34,916 bases of DNA from Cyanobacteria bacterium OH_CBB_238 (GCA_023409995.1 JAEYQN010000095.1:1-34916); one strand, 5' to 3'; shown: positions 24,532-32,962, counted from the first letter of the stretch. Notes: generated by a model from the sequence alone, not told the origin. Program-made: numbers and translations.

Positions 24532-26274
24532 TTAAAATTCATCCGACAGTTTAGCGATGTTGACTTTGAGTTTTGCTAATGTGTCTTTAAATACTTCTCC
24601 TATTGTTTGAATGGGTTTGTTTGAAATTTCATTTACGTTTCTTGTTCCTTTGTGGATATCATTTAATGTTTGCATTATTGATTTAGACAATATTTCTTCA
24701 GCGTTTGCCCCTGGCTTATTCAAATCTTTAATAGTTGATCCTAGGTATGACAAGAATCGAGAGCTTTCGAAGGTAGAATAGTCTACTTTTCCAAAAATAT
24801 TTGGATGTTCAATTGATTCTTTGACAACTTTTCTGATTATTTCTTCAGATACATCAAGGTTAACTATATTATTGTTTATTAGTTGTTTTATTGTGTCCGC
24901 TAATTTTTCTGATGCTACGTCCATATTTATGTGAGACATTTTTACATGGATCATTCTTCTAGCAATTGCTGGGTCTAAGAATCCATCTGGTACAGAGTTT
25001 CCTGTTGCATAAATTAGAGCTTTCATTTGTCTTTGAACTTCTTGTCTTTTGAATTTGCTTGCTGCAAATGCAAGTAAGGCTGTTCCTGTTATAATAGAAC
25101 CCATTTTTAATACATTTTTGCCGCCGAATAAATCGGTTTTGTTCTTATCGGACTCTTTCTTTGCTTTTTTGTAGCTTAAACCTAATAACCCCATCCCAGA
25201 AACGACACTTGCTGCAATTGCTGCACATGTGCCTTTTGTTGCTTTCTTGAGCTTTATAACAAGCTTATCTTGTAGTACGCTTTTTAAAATATGGTTATTT
25301 GTTAAATCGGAAAATGCAGGATTTGTAATTTCGTCTGCAAAGATTTTTAGAACATGAACATCTCCTTTTCCACCAGATCTTTTATAAGATGAGTCCATTG
25401 CTTTAATAATTCTCTCTGAATTTTTTCCAGTTACCAAATCTTGAAGCATTGTCATAATTGTAGATGCATTTTCGGGCCCTGCATTTATGCTTAAGATATT
25501 TAAGTTTTTTTCCTCTTTTCCAAGATTAAATAGCAACTTGCTCATATAGGTTTTTCCAGACCCAGGAACTCCTTCTATAAAAAATAGTCCAGAGTCCATT
25601 GGGAGTTTTTTCCAATCTTTAATTAATGAAATACCAGTGTCTACAGAGTTTTTTAGTCCTGTATACACCTTTTTGCGACTTTCTTTTCCTTCTGTTCCAA
25701 CTATGGCTTCAGTAGTGTTTTTTAGACTGTCATAAACTCTTTTGGCAAGCTCTTCGTTATGTCCTAACGTATCATTTGTTGATTCTATGGCTTTTTTATA
25801 GTTGATCATTTTCATTATTTTGTCTATAGAATTTTTTCCTGCAAGAAATAAGCCACCAGCTACCCCCATTGCAATGATAGGAGCCATTCCTTCTTGAAAT
25901 ACTATTTTGCCTGTATTTGCGAGTTTCTCACCCATTGATGGCTTTTTGTTGTTGTATTCATAAACAATATCATTTTTGTCAAGATATTCAATAATGTCCT
26001 TATCAACAGGCATTATTAGTTTTTCTTTTTCACCATCTTTTTTTGAAATAATTGCTTCTGGTAAACCTTGATCTGAATAGTTAATCTTTATTGCTTCAAT
26101 TTTTCCGTTCTCAGCATCTACTTTAAACCTTGTGTAATCACCATCTGGATGAGTTATCTGATGAGTTTCTTGTTTTTTAGCGGTGTTGTTGAAGGCTGGG
26201 GCATTATTGGAGTATGCTGAATTAACACTATTAAATGCGTTAAATGCGTTATATGTACTAGGAAGTGCGCTCAT
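24532..26274 (-). CDS. Membrane-embedded AAA+ ATPase
   Basis: 580 residues, ATG with AGGT upstream. Walker A GVPGSGKT is at 235-242, Walker B LKIFADE ends at Asp314-Glu315, sensor 1 is Asn426 in YATGNS, and DPAIARRM holds an arginine-finger candidate. Hydrophobic segments lie at ~131-146 (APIIAMGVAGGLFLAG), ~349-368 (TCAAIAASVVSGMGLLGL) and ~391-408 (MGSIITGTALLAFAASKF). The last two fall between Walker B and sensor 1, inside the ATPase core, where I know of no usual insertion. The N-terminal 35 residues are Asn/Ala/Ser-rich and low-complexity. It is the last gene of a three-gene minus-strand cluster, 20 nt after its neighbour. The fold supports an ATP-driven remodelling or transport motor; the substrate is unknown. 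Confidence 0.85.
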   Translation of the reverse strand: MSALPSTYNAFNAFNSVNSAYSNNAPAFNNTAKKQETHQITHPDGDYTRFKVDAENGKIEAIKINYSDQGLPEAIISKKDGEKEKLIMPVDKDIIEYLDKNDIVYEYNNKKPSMGEKLANTGKIVFQEGMAPIIAMGVAGGLFLAGKNSIDKIMKMINYKKAIESTNDTLGHNEELAKRVYDSLKNTTEAIVGTEGKESRKKVYTGLKNSVDTGISLIKDWKKLPMDSGLFFIEGVPGSGKTYMSKLLFNLGKEEKNLNILSINAGPENASTIMTMLQDLVTGKNSERIIKAMDSSYKRSGGKGDVHVLKIFADEITNPAFSDLTNNHILKSVLQDKLVIKLKKATKGTCAAIAASVVSGMGLLGLSYKKAKKESDKNKTDLFGGKNVLKMGSIITGTALLAFAASKFKRQEVQRQMKALIYATGNSVPDGFLDPAIARRMIHVKMSHINMDVASEKLADTIKQLINNNIVNLDVSEEIIRKVVKESIEHPNIFGKVDYSTFESSRFLSYLGSTIKDLNKPGANAEEILSKSIMQTLNDIHKGTRNVNEISNKPIQTIGEVFKDTLAKLKVNIAKLSDEF

Positions 26275-26294
26275 AATTTGACCTTTCTTGTAGT

Positions 26295-26954
26295 TTATTT
26301 TTTATCTAATAAATCTTCACTTTTCCAAGTTTTCAATGCATGTTTCATTGTTAAAAGCAGTGAAAATATGGATAGACCAGTCATTATACCTTTAGAAACA
26401 GCCATTTTCTTCATGTCAGCTGATATTTTACTACTTAGAGCTTTTATCTCTTTAGTTGCAAACTGGGCTCTTGCGATCATTTCTGGTACTGGGCATTTGT
26501 CTTCAAAATTTTTGAATATTTTTTCAATCATTATAGGTATGGAAGATTTGTTTTTCAGTTCATTTACTAAAAGGCTCTCTGGTTTATCATATATTTGCTT
26601 CAGTTCACTGGCCATTTTTAGTCTTCCTGCAGAATTTGTAAACTCATTAAGAGACTTGTATAAGCTAGAGCCTTGTTCTCCAATGCCTTTTAATTTTTGG
26701 CTGTCTTTTCCGCTCGAATTTGCAAATAGGTCAGATATAGAGAGAGACTCGGATCGTAACTTTAATAATTCTGCAAATTTTCTATAAGCATATATTTTGC
26801 TATCAGGGTGGTAATACAAGTATGAAGCGTAAACAGCAGAAGAAGCTGTTGCAAAACTTACTATACTTGTGTTTGTCGTATTTTTTTTATTTTTTATTTT
26901 CTTTGGGTGTTGAAAAAACAAAAAATCTTGTGTGTTTGTAGCGGTGGTATGCAT
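26295..26954 (-). CDS. Two-helix membrane protein of unknown function
   Basis: 219 residues from ATG 26954, one base after the stop of the upstream gene. AGGAG lies 13 nt ahead, which is long but the best site; a longer frame to 27023 would overlap the upstream gene by 68 nt. Predicted membrane helices are near residues ~28-47 (TSIVSFATASSAVYASYLYY) and ~190-206 (GIMTGLSIFSLLLTM), with a ~140-residue polar, helical region between them. No family is recognised. Position between the 525-aa protein and the AAA+ ATPase, with almost no spacing, suggests the three form one complex. Confidence 0.65.
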   Translation of the reverse strand: MHTTATNTQDFLFFQHPKKIKNKKNTTNTSIVSFATASSAVYASYLYYHPDSKIYAYRKFAELLKLRSESLSISDLFANSSGKDSQKLKGIGEQGSSLYKSLNEFTNSAGRLKMASELKQIYDKPESLLVNELKNKSSIPIMIEKIFKNFEDKCPVPEMIARAQFATKEIKALSSKISADMKKMAVSKGIMTGLSIFSLLLTMKHALKTWKSEDLLDKK

Positions 26955-26955
26955 A

Positions 26956-28533
26956 TTAATTTTGCAGCTCCTGCTTAACAAATGCGGGGTCACATTCTTG
27001 ATATGATTCATTGCCTTCATCATCTGTTATATTTCCGCCTATATGTACATTGCGATTTTCAGTCAGCCCTGTTCTTAAATTGGATAGAAGTGTTTTTATT
27101 GCTTCTTTATCATTCATATCTATTTCGATTTGATATGTTGTATCCTCTGTGTGATTTTCTGGATCAGAAGATACAAAACCAAGTCCTTTAAGCATTGTTA
27201 TTTTATTTGTTGCTTTTTCAAAAAGTGCGGCAACTTCTTGTGGATATACAGAAATTGAACCTTCTTTTGCTTTTTCTGGGAGTGAACGTTCAAAATACTT
27301 GATAACTGTCAAAACTGCTTTTATTCTTTCTGCTTTAACAGAATCACTTATTTTGTTTTTATCTATTTCAAGTGCCTTAGAGTCGGGATTTGTTTTCTGT
27401 GCAAGACTTAATAAATCACTATTCAATTCTTTTAATATTCTTACAGTTTCTTCTTGAATTTCTTCTTCACTGCATAGGGGGCGTTTAAGAAGTTCTTGGC
27501 TTTTTAATGGGAGTCTGTTCATCAGATCCGAGGTTATATATATATCGAATTTTTCAGGTCGTGTTTCAATATTTATATTGGGATCAATCAATGTCGCAAT
27601 AAATCTTTCTATTCCTGCAATATTTGCATTTGAATCTTCCATTAGTTTGAAGTTTTGAGAGTCTTCTATAAGAATGGAGGTATTTCCATTCTCGGGATTT
27701 TTTAAACTTGATGTCATCATAAAACCATAAGGAAGTACTGGCATTTTTGAAGCAAATTCATTTCTTGTTTCTGCAGAAACAGAGTGTGTGATAATTGCTC
27801 CACTTTCTTTATCAAATTCAAGATTGAGTTTTTCTATTTCAGACTCACTAAGAATGTCTTCATATACTTCACGAGGTATTTCGTCAGAGTCTGGAGAGCC
27901 AGAAATATTTTCATCTATAGTTGGGTCAGAATTAAATGATGTTAAAAAGTATATATTTCTAGATCGATGTTGGAAGGGGTTTGATTGATCAAGAATATAG
28001 TCTTGATCAGAAGCAAGAATGTTTAAATATGTATTATCTACAAATCTTCCATATTTTTTTCTTAATGATTCAGGTAGTCCAATATTATGTAAGTTTTCAT
28101 TTAAGTATTCTTTTATAGAATCTTTTGCAGCTAGTTGTCCTTTTTTATCTCCAATAATGGTTTCATAGTCATGCATTAACTGGGCATATGTTTTGAATTG
28201 GGTTCTATTGCCTGCATCAAAAGGAATTGGTGGAGTTTGTGCAGTTGCATTATAAGATAAAAGCTCTAGAAGAGCATTGGGTTTTGATTCTGCTTTTCCT
28301 ATATAATCAAATGAATTTGGTATTATTCCGTTAAGCATTTTTTTTCCATCATCAGTTGCTGCTACTGCAGCAAGAGCACAAAACATACACCCAAAAGATA
28401 CTTTAGAATTATTGTATGGATTTATACTTAGTTTCTTAGTTTGTGGTTCATCATGTTTTATAAATTTATTTGTTGAGCCATTTCTATTACTGCTAAAATA
28501 AGTATTAGATGGAGAGTATCTTCCCACTAGCAT
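26956..28533 (-). CDS. Large protein of unknown function, first gene of the AAA+ cluster
   Basis: 525 residues from ATG 28533, which has AAAGGA upstream. The frame stays open to an ATG at 28653, but that one lacks a ribosome site and a strong minus-strand promoter overlaps those codons, so I prefer 28533. An Asn/Ser-rich start contains INPYNNSKVSFGCMFC, then a short hydrophobic patch ALAAVAA. The remainder is acidic and soluble, with no metal-binding or nucleotide-binding motif that I can see. The VSFG piece resembles sequences at the ends of the 5'-nucleotidase-like protein. Its function is not predictable; it may be the substrate or adaptor of the downstream membrane ATPase. Confidence 0.7.
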   Translation of the reverse strand: MLVGRYSPSNTYFSSNRNGSTNKFIKHDEPQTKKLSINPYNNSKVSFGCMFCALAAVAATDDGKKMLNGIIPNSFDYIGKAESKPNALLELLSYNATAQTPPIPFDAGNRTQFKTYAQLMHDYETIIGDKKGQLAAKDSIKEYLNENLHNIGLPESLRKKYGRFVDNTYLNILASDQDYILDQSNPFQHRSRNIYFLTSFNSDPTIDENISGSPDSDEIPREVYEDILSESEIEKLNLEFDKESGAIITHSVSAETRNEFASKMPVLPYGFMMTSSLKNPENGNTSILIEDSQNFKLMEDSNANIAGIERFIATLIDPNINIETRPEKFDIYITSDLMNRLPLKSQELLKRPLCSEEEIQEETVRILKELNSDLLSLAQKTNPDSKALEIDKNKISDSVKAERIKAVLTVIKYFERSLPEKAKEGSISVYPQEVAALFEKATNKITMLKGLGFVSSDPENHTEDTTYQIEIDMNDKEAIKTLLSNLRTGLTENRNVHIGGNITDDEGNESYQECDPAFVKQELQN

Positions 28534-28632
28534 TGGTGTTTTATCCTTTCTTGAGATTTTATCTGTTTTGTGTTTGGCATGCCGAACAATATGTGTAAAA
28601 ATTTTGCGGTCAATAAAATAGTCCGCATTTGA

Positions 28633-28661
28633 AATGTACGGCAAGCCTAACATTTTGTCAA
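28633..28661 (-). promoter_or_regulatory. Strong promoter of the AAA+ cluster
   Basis: On the minus strand, consensus TTGACA (28656-28661), 17-nt spacer, TACATT (28633-28638). Transcription would begin near 28626, ~93 nt before ATG 28533. This argues that the upstream ATG at 28653 is not used. Confidence 0.65.
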
Positions 28662-28726
28662 TAAAAATATTCTTATATTGTTCATTATTGTTAATATTAC
28701 TTTATATAATACAGGCGTATAATTTT

Positions 28727-28751
28727 AAAAGAGCCTTAGAAGGGCTCTTTT
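28727..28751 (-). terminator. Terminator of the 66-aa gene
   Basis: AAAAGAGCC (28727-28735) pairs with GGCTCTTTT (28743-28751) around TTAGAAG, with T/A-rich sequence following on the minus strand. It begins next to the stop codon at 28753. Confidence 0.8.
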
Positions 28752-28752
28752 A

Positions 28753-28953
28753 TTAATTTTCATCTATTATTGTTGAAAGTAATTCACCATAACTGTCTAC
28801 ATGCCCAGTTGTTTCTTCTATTGTGTATTTGAATTCTGGATCTTTTTCAAGCTCATTTTCAGCTCTTTCTCTGGCTTTGTCTAATTCTTTGTATTCAGAT
28901 AATAATTTTTTAGAACCAAATGCTGTTTCTCTTATTGCATATAATTTATACAT
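28753..28953 (-). CDS. Small acidic protein of unknown function (66 aa)
   Basis: 66 residues beginning MYKLYAIRETAFGSKKLL with a strong AAGGAG ribosome site 7-8 nt upstream and its own terminator, so the gene is convincing. The central part KELDKARERAENELEKDPEF is a charged helix. The start reads like a short beta strand, giving a beta-helix layout seen in many small cytosolic proteins. No family is recognised. It is transcribed separately from the AAA+ cluster because the terminator lies between them. Confidence 0.7.
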   Translation of the reverse strand: MYKLYAIRETAFGSKKLLSEYKELDKARERAENELEKDPEFKYTIEETTGHVDSYGELLSTIIDEN

Positions 28954-29127
28954 TAATAAGCTCCTTAAATTTTCTATGAATCCAATCTTATCATATTATT
29001 TATATTTAGTGCCGCTTTTTGATTATTCTTCACTTCTGATTGTAACGATTGTATTTACAAATAAGCTTAAATCGGTAAATTTTTTAATATTCCTTTTTTA
29101 ATAACTCGTCAGTAAAAATTTTATTCA

Positions 29128-29144
29128 CGTAGTTCGACGTAGTT
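29128..29144 (+). promoter_or_regulatory. 10-bp-period direct repeat before the 5'-nucleotidase-like gene
   Basis: CGTAGTT occurs at 29128-29134 and 29138-29144, one helical turn apart, directly before a TATTAT (29149-29154). This fits a dimeric regulator site beside a -10 box, but no clear -35 was found. The remainder of the 28954-29186 gap shows nothing else. Confidence 0.3.
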
Positions 29145-29186
29145 TGGCTATTATATAAAGAATAAAATATAAGGTTTTTATAAATA

Positions 29187-30956
29187 ATGAACTTAGTCCC
29201 TTTTCCTAGCTCTAAGTACCAAGAATCAATAAATTTTAAATCCAAGCCTGTAGAATCAACATTTATATACACTAATGATACTCATGGAACAATATCTGCT
29301 TTTCCTAACTTGATTTCTGGGGTGTGCACAACTCAGTCATTACTTTCAAAAAAAAACCCATTAACACTTTCTTCGGGAGATGAATTGTTATATTGGAATA
29401 CTTTGAATCGTCCGTTAGAAAATAAGCGCAGAAATATGCTGGTTGAGTTTTTGAATATGATGAATTTTGATGCTTTAACTATTGGTAATCATGAGTTGGA
29501 TTCTGGGGTCTCATCCTTGGCATCTGTTTTAAAAAATGCAAAATTTAAAACAGTTTCTGCAAATGTAAAATATCAAAATACTCAGTTAGACCAAATACAT
29601 AAGTCAGGAAAATTTACAGAGTCAACAATTATAAAAAATAAAGATGGTGAAAAATACGGGATTATAGGAATTGCTCCAATTGACGAATTTTCCAGTGAAA
29701 TTTCAGGTGATACAAAGGACTTTATTGCTGGGATTCCAATAGATTATGGTCAGCCTGATAGTGAAATCCAAAAAAGAATTAATTCAAGATATGATGTCAC
29801 GATGAATGCTGTCTCTAGGCAAGTTAAGGCATTGGAAGAAAAAGGTGTAAACAAAATTGTTTTACTTTCTCATTTAGGTTATGTTAGGGATAAAGAAATT
29901 GTAAATGATCCTAGAATTAATGGTGTAGATGTCATTTTAGGCGGGCATTCGCATGATAAATTGGAAGGATTTGTTGATTCAAATGATGAATCAAATAATT
30001 TTCAGAATGTCTTTCAAACACCAGAAGGCCGCCCTATTGTGGTAACTCAGGCAGGATGTAATGCAGAGTATTTTGGCGTTTTAAATTTGTTTTTTGACAA
30101 AAATGGCATTATTGAGACAGAAAAATCAGGAAAAATAAAAGGGCAAAACACATTATTTAAGTCTGCGGATTTTAGAGTTACGCCAAGTATATCTCATAAA
30201 ATAGATTCCATAATGAAAAAAGTATTTGATGGAACGCCAGAAATTGGTATTGTAAAAAATCCTATAGTTCCTGTTACTAGTAGGGATCGAGAAAATGTTT
30301 TGCTTACAACGACCTTAGATGCTTTTTTAACTTTGGCTAAGGAAAAAGGTACTGAAGATATAAATAATCTTGATTTTGCAATGATTAATTCCTCTACAGT
30401 AAGAGCAAGTATTCCTAAAGGAAAACTAAATGAAGGTGTATTATCCTTGTCTTTTGCTTTTGTTGCTCCTATGTCAAAAGTTGACGCAAGTGAGAAGCAA
30501 ATTGTTGATGTTATAAAATATTCTTTAGAATCTGGAAACAAAAAAGGTAAGTACGATATTCCTCAATTTTCTTCCGGTATTAAGTACCAAATGTTCGAAT
30601 CAGTTTCTAAAGAAGGAAAAAAGCATCTTGAGCTATCAGGCTTAGAAATTAATGGAGAACAAATCGATATAGACCATCCTTCTGAGAAGAAAAAATTTAA
30701 AGCTGCGGTCAGAGAAATATTTACAGATACTAAATATTATGGAGACGCATTCAAACAACAAGATGGAGAAGAGGTTCCAAGGTGCTGTGATAATAATGGT
30801 AAGCCATTAGATTATATGAGCGGTCTTGCTGATTTTTTACGGACAAACAGTAAGTCTTCAAAAAATAAAGAAATACACATTGACATGACACAGAGAAATA
30901 TTGAAGTAAAACAATCTCCTGTTAGTTTTTGTGGTCGATTGTCTTTAGTTGGTTAA
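29187..30956 (+). CDS. 5'-nucleotidase / UDP-sugar hydrolase-like metallophosphatase, no signal peptide
   Basis: 589 residues. Metallophosphatase motifs: IYTNDTHG (DxH), LSSGDELL (GD), TIGNHELDSG (GNHE), VLLSHLGYV and VILGGHSHDKLEG (GHxH), so both metal sites look complete. The C-terminal 5'-nucleotidase domain is recognised by NLDFAMINSSTVRASIPKGK, although the usual substrate-binding N-x-G-G-x-R is N-S-S-T-V-R here. Relatives (UshA) are periplasmic, yet this protein has no signal peptide; it starts with ~25 polar residues containing ESINFKS and ends with SPVSFCGRLSL. A weak AAGG is the only ribosome site. A 10-bp direct repeat CGTAGTT (29128, 29138) lies just upstream and could be an operator. 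Confidence 0.85.
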   Translation: MNLVPFPSSKYQESINFKSKPVESTFIYTNDTHGTISAFPNLISGVCTTQSLLSKKNPLTLSSGDELLYWNTLNRPLENKRRNMLVEFLNMMNFDALTIGNHELDSGVSSLASVLKNAKFKTVSANVKYQNTQLDQIHKSGKFTESTIIKNKDGEKYGIIGIAPIDEFSSEISGDTKDFIAGIPIDYGQPDSEIQKRINSRYDVTMNAVSRQVKALEEKGVNKIVLLSHLGYVRDKEIVNDPRINGVDVILGGHSHDKLEGFVDSNDESNNFQNVFQTPEGRPIVVTQAGCNAEYFGVLNLFFDKNGIIETEKSGKIKGQNTLFKSADFRVTPSISHKIDSIMKKVFDGTPEIGIVKNPIVPVTSRDRENVLLTTTLDAFLTLAKEKGTEDINNLDFAMINSSTVRASIPKGKLNEGVLSLSFAFVAPMSKVDASEKQIVDVIKYSLESGNKKGKYDIPQFSSGIKYQMFESVSKEGKKHLELSGLEINGEQIDIDHPSEKKKFKAAVREIFTDTKYYGDAFKQQDGEEVPRCCDNNGKPLDYMSGLADFLRTNSKSSKNKEIHIDMTQRNIEVKQSPVSFCGRLSLVG

Positions 30957-31729
30957 TAGTTTTTATCACTCTCTGAGTGTAGCCTTTCGTAATTCCAAAT
31001 TTTTACAATCTGCATAAACTTATAATGTGCACCTATTATTGCGTACATATAACCTCTAACTCCGTCTGTGATGCCACCTTTTAAGAAGTATAGCTTTACA
31101 AATTCACCTAGCGGTCTCATTAGAAGTTTTGAAAGTGAATATTTTTTACCTCTTTGTACTGCTTTTTCAACTTCTAAGTCTGTATAGTGATTCCATTTAT
31201 TCATGTGAGCGCTGATATCATCTACCATTGTGTGAGTTATATATTCTCCAGTATTCTTAGGTAAATATACGATTTTTCCCGGCACTTCAGGAGCTGCATG
31301 GACTACTGGTTCATAATGAACTTTTCCTTTTTTGAAAAATCTAAAAATACCTGGTTTTGAGTATGAATTTAATACTTTGCCAAGAATTTCGTTATGGTAG
31401 GGTATTTGTACTCCATTTATTTCCGTGTCTTTAGATAAAAATTCTTTCAAACATTTGATTAATCCTTTTGATGCATATTCATCACTGTCTAGAACCAGTA
31501 GGTAATCAGAAGATACTTGATTGTTTGCGAAATCTCTTGCTGGTTCCGCGAATCCTGTATTTTCATGATAAACGATTTTACAATTGTATTTTTGCGCTAT
31601 TTCAATTGTTGAGTCTGTACTGTACATATCACATATAAGAATTTCATCAGCATCAAGCACCGACATTATACATCTTTCTAGGTACTTTTCGGCATTATAT
31701 GTGTGAATTACAACAGAAATCTTAATCAA
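30953..31729 (-). CDS. Family 2 glycosyltransferase (WaaE/KdtX-like)
   Basis: 258 residues from TTG 31729 (MIKISVVIHTYN), preceded by GAGAG; a GTG at 31741 has AGGA too close to it. GT-A fold motifs: ISVVIHTYNAEKYLERCI, ADEILICDMYSTDSTIEIA, and the metal-binding DSD in LVLDSDEY. The later GIFRFFKKGKVHYEPVVH matches bacterial glycosyltransferases related to the lipopolysaccharide-core enzyme WaaE. The C-terminus may lie on the membrane (LGEFVKLYFLKGG). It likely adds a sugar to an envelope glycan or glycolipid; donor and acceptor are unknown. Its stop overlaps the end of the convergent 5'-nucleotidase-like gene by 4 nt. Confidence 0.9.
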   Translation of the reverse strand: MIKISVVIHTYNAEKYLERCIMSVLDADEILICDMYSTDSTIEIAQKYNCKIVYHENTGFAEPARDFANNQVSSDYLLVLDSDEYASKGLIKCLKEFLSKDTEINGVQIPYHNEILGKVLNSYSKPGIFRFFKKGKVHYEPVVHAAPEVPGKIVYLPKNTGEYITHTMVDDISAHMNKWNHYTDLEVEKAVQRGKKYSLSKLLMRPLGEFVKLYFLKGGITDGVRGYMYAIIGAHYKFMQIVKIWNYERLHSESDKNY

Positions 31730-31809
31730 AATGGCTCTCACTTCCTAAATAACAAATATAACAAAAATCATAGAACTTATAGACGCCTATGTCAATGTAT
31801 AATGTTAAC

Positions 31810-31838
31810 TTGCAATAAGTGGCTCAAAACAGTATAAT
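31810..31838 (+). promoter_or_regulatory. Promoter of the LOR-fragment / arginine dihydrolase operon
   Basis: TTGCAA (31810-31815), 17-nt spacer and perfect TATAAT (31833-31838). Leader of ~27 nt with GGGAG before the ATG at 31872. Confidence 0.75.
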
Positions 31839-31871
31839 CTACTTTGTCGTTAGTCGTATTGGGAGCTGAAA

Positions 31872-32099
31872 ATGATTACTAAATTAAAGTTGAGGGGACA
31901 TATTATTGATTCATTAATTCTGTCTAAATTGTTGGATAGTATATCTGCACTTGGAGTTGATTGTTATACCACAGATGTTATTGTCGGAACTAAAAGAGAA
32001 GATCTTTCGGAGGCTACATTTGTGATTGAGACAGATAGTTCTGATTTGATGAATGCATCAGTGGATTTAGCTAAAAAACATGGTGCGACGGAGAACTAA
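31872..32099 (+). CDS. Stand-alone LOR/SDH-type domain fragment (75 aa)
   Basis: 75 residues, ATG with GGGAG 6 nt upstream. The sequence LKLRGHIIDSLILSKLLDSI, then a short linker, then SEATFVIETDSSDLM matches the first part of the LOR/SDH domain, which in cyanobacterial AgrE lies after the arginine dihydrolase domain and usually runs on for several hundred residues. Here it is a complete small gene with its own start and stop, placed 3 nt before the dihydrolase gene. It may be a regulatory or stabilising subunit of that enzyme. The homology is by pattern recall, not a search. Confidence 0.65.
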   Translation: MITKLKLRGHIIDSLILSKLLDSISALGVDCYTTDVIVGTKREDLSEATFVIETDSSDLMNASVDLAKKHGATEN

Positions 32100-32102
32100 A
32101 AA

Positions 32103-32903
32103 ATGACAGAAAAAATTTTAATGTGTGCGCCTGATTATTATGGAATTAAATATGAAATTAATCCTTGGATGAATGTTGATGTTCAGGCAGATAACAAAAA
32201 AGCGGTTGAACAATGGAACAATTTATATAAAATTCTTAAAGATGATTTAAAAGTTGATGTTAAGCTTGTGGCCCCGAGAGAAGATGTGCCGGATATGGTT
32301 TTTACAGCAAATGCGGCTGTTATGTATGGGAATAAGGCTGTAATAAGTAGATTTAAACATCCTGAAAGGCAACCTGAAGAAAAATATTTTGCGCAGTGGT
32401 TTGAAGAAAATGGTTATGAAGTTATTATGCTTCCTGAAAACATGGCTTTTGAAGGAGCTGGTGATGCTTTATATCTTGGGGGCATATTATATTCGGGGTA
32501 TGTCCCAAGGACGGATATTTCTTCACACACATATATTTCAGAATTATTAAATATTCCAATAATATCTATGGAACTTCAAACAACTAGTTTTTACCATTTG
32601 GACACTTGTTTTTGCCCTTTAGAAAATGATTATTTGATTTATTACCCTAAAGCTTTTGATGAGTATGCAAACAGAGTTATCGAAAATAATGTGCCTCCAG
32701 AAAAAAGAATAATTGCTAATGAGGAAGAGGCTTCGTATTTCACTTGCAATGCGGTAAATATTGGAGAATATGTCATTACAAATAAAACCACAGATAGGTT
32801 CACAAAACTACTTGCTGAAAAAGGCTTTAAACATATCCAAACTGATTTGAGTGAGTATATGAAAGCTGGTGGCGCAGCTAAATGCTTAACTTTGAAAGTA
32901 TAA
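32103..32903 (+). CDS. Arginine dihydrolase (ArgZ/AgrE N-terminal domain-like)
   Basis: 266 residues of the guanidino-group-modifying pentein fold. Conserved blocks: MCAPDYYGIKYEINPWM, DMVFTANAAVMYG, AFEGAGDALYLGG, FYHLDTCFCPLEN (catalytic His), YYPKAFDEYANRVI and AGGAAKCLTLKV (catalytic Cys near the C-terminus). These match the N-terminal domain of cyanobacterial AgrE/ArgZ, which converts arginine to ornithine, CO2 and two ammonia. Asn70 in FTAN corresponds to the Asn linked in those enzymes to dihydrolase rather than deiminase action. Only the catalytic domain is present; the LOR and C-terminal domains of the cyanobacterial fusion are not attached. Likely role: nitrogen release from arginine in the cytoplasm. 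An agmatinase or ordinary amidinotransferase is less likely. Confidence 0.88.
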   Translation: MTEKILMCAPDYYGIKYEINPWMNVDVQADNKKAVEQWNNLYKILKDDLKVDVKLVAPREDVPDMVFTANAAVMYGNKAVISRFKHPERQPEEKYFAQWFEENGYEVIMLPENMAFEGAGDALYLGGILYSGYVPRTDISSHTYISELLNIPIISMELQTTSFYHLDTCFCPLENDYLIYYPKAFDEYANRVIENNVPPEKRIIANEEEASYFTCNAVNIGEYVITNKTTDRFTKLLAEKGFKHIQTDLSEYMKAGGAAKCLTLKV

Positions 32904-32924
32904 TTTAATATTTAAAATTAAAAT

Positions 32925-32962
32925 AAGGCGATGGTCGTTCTGAAAACTATTGCCTTGTTTTG
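32925..32962 (+). terminator. Terminator of the arginine dihydrolase operon
   Basis: AAGGCGAT (32925-32932) pairs with ATTGCCTT (32949-32956), one G-U pair, around a 16-nt loop, followed by GTTTTG. Confidence 0.55.

Noticed and set aside
26278..26787. 169-codon plus-strand frame opposite the two-helix membrane protein gene
   Set aside because: It is fully antisense to a gene in a tight operon, has no ribosome site or family motif.
28534..28653. 40-residue N-terminal extension of the 525-aa protein
   Set aside because: The ATG at 28653 lacks a ribosome site and the codons overlap a strong -35/-10 pair; ATG 28533 has AAAGGA. The longer form cannot be excluded.
29084..29272. Minus-strand 62-codon frame before the 5'-nucleotidase-like gene
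   Set aside because: It overlaps the start of the clear plus-strand gene and shows no ribosome site or motif.
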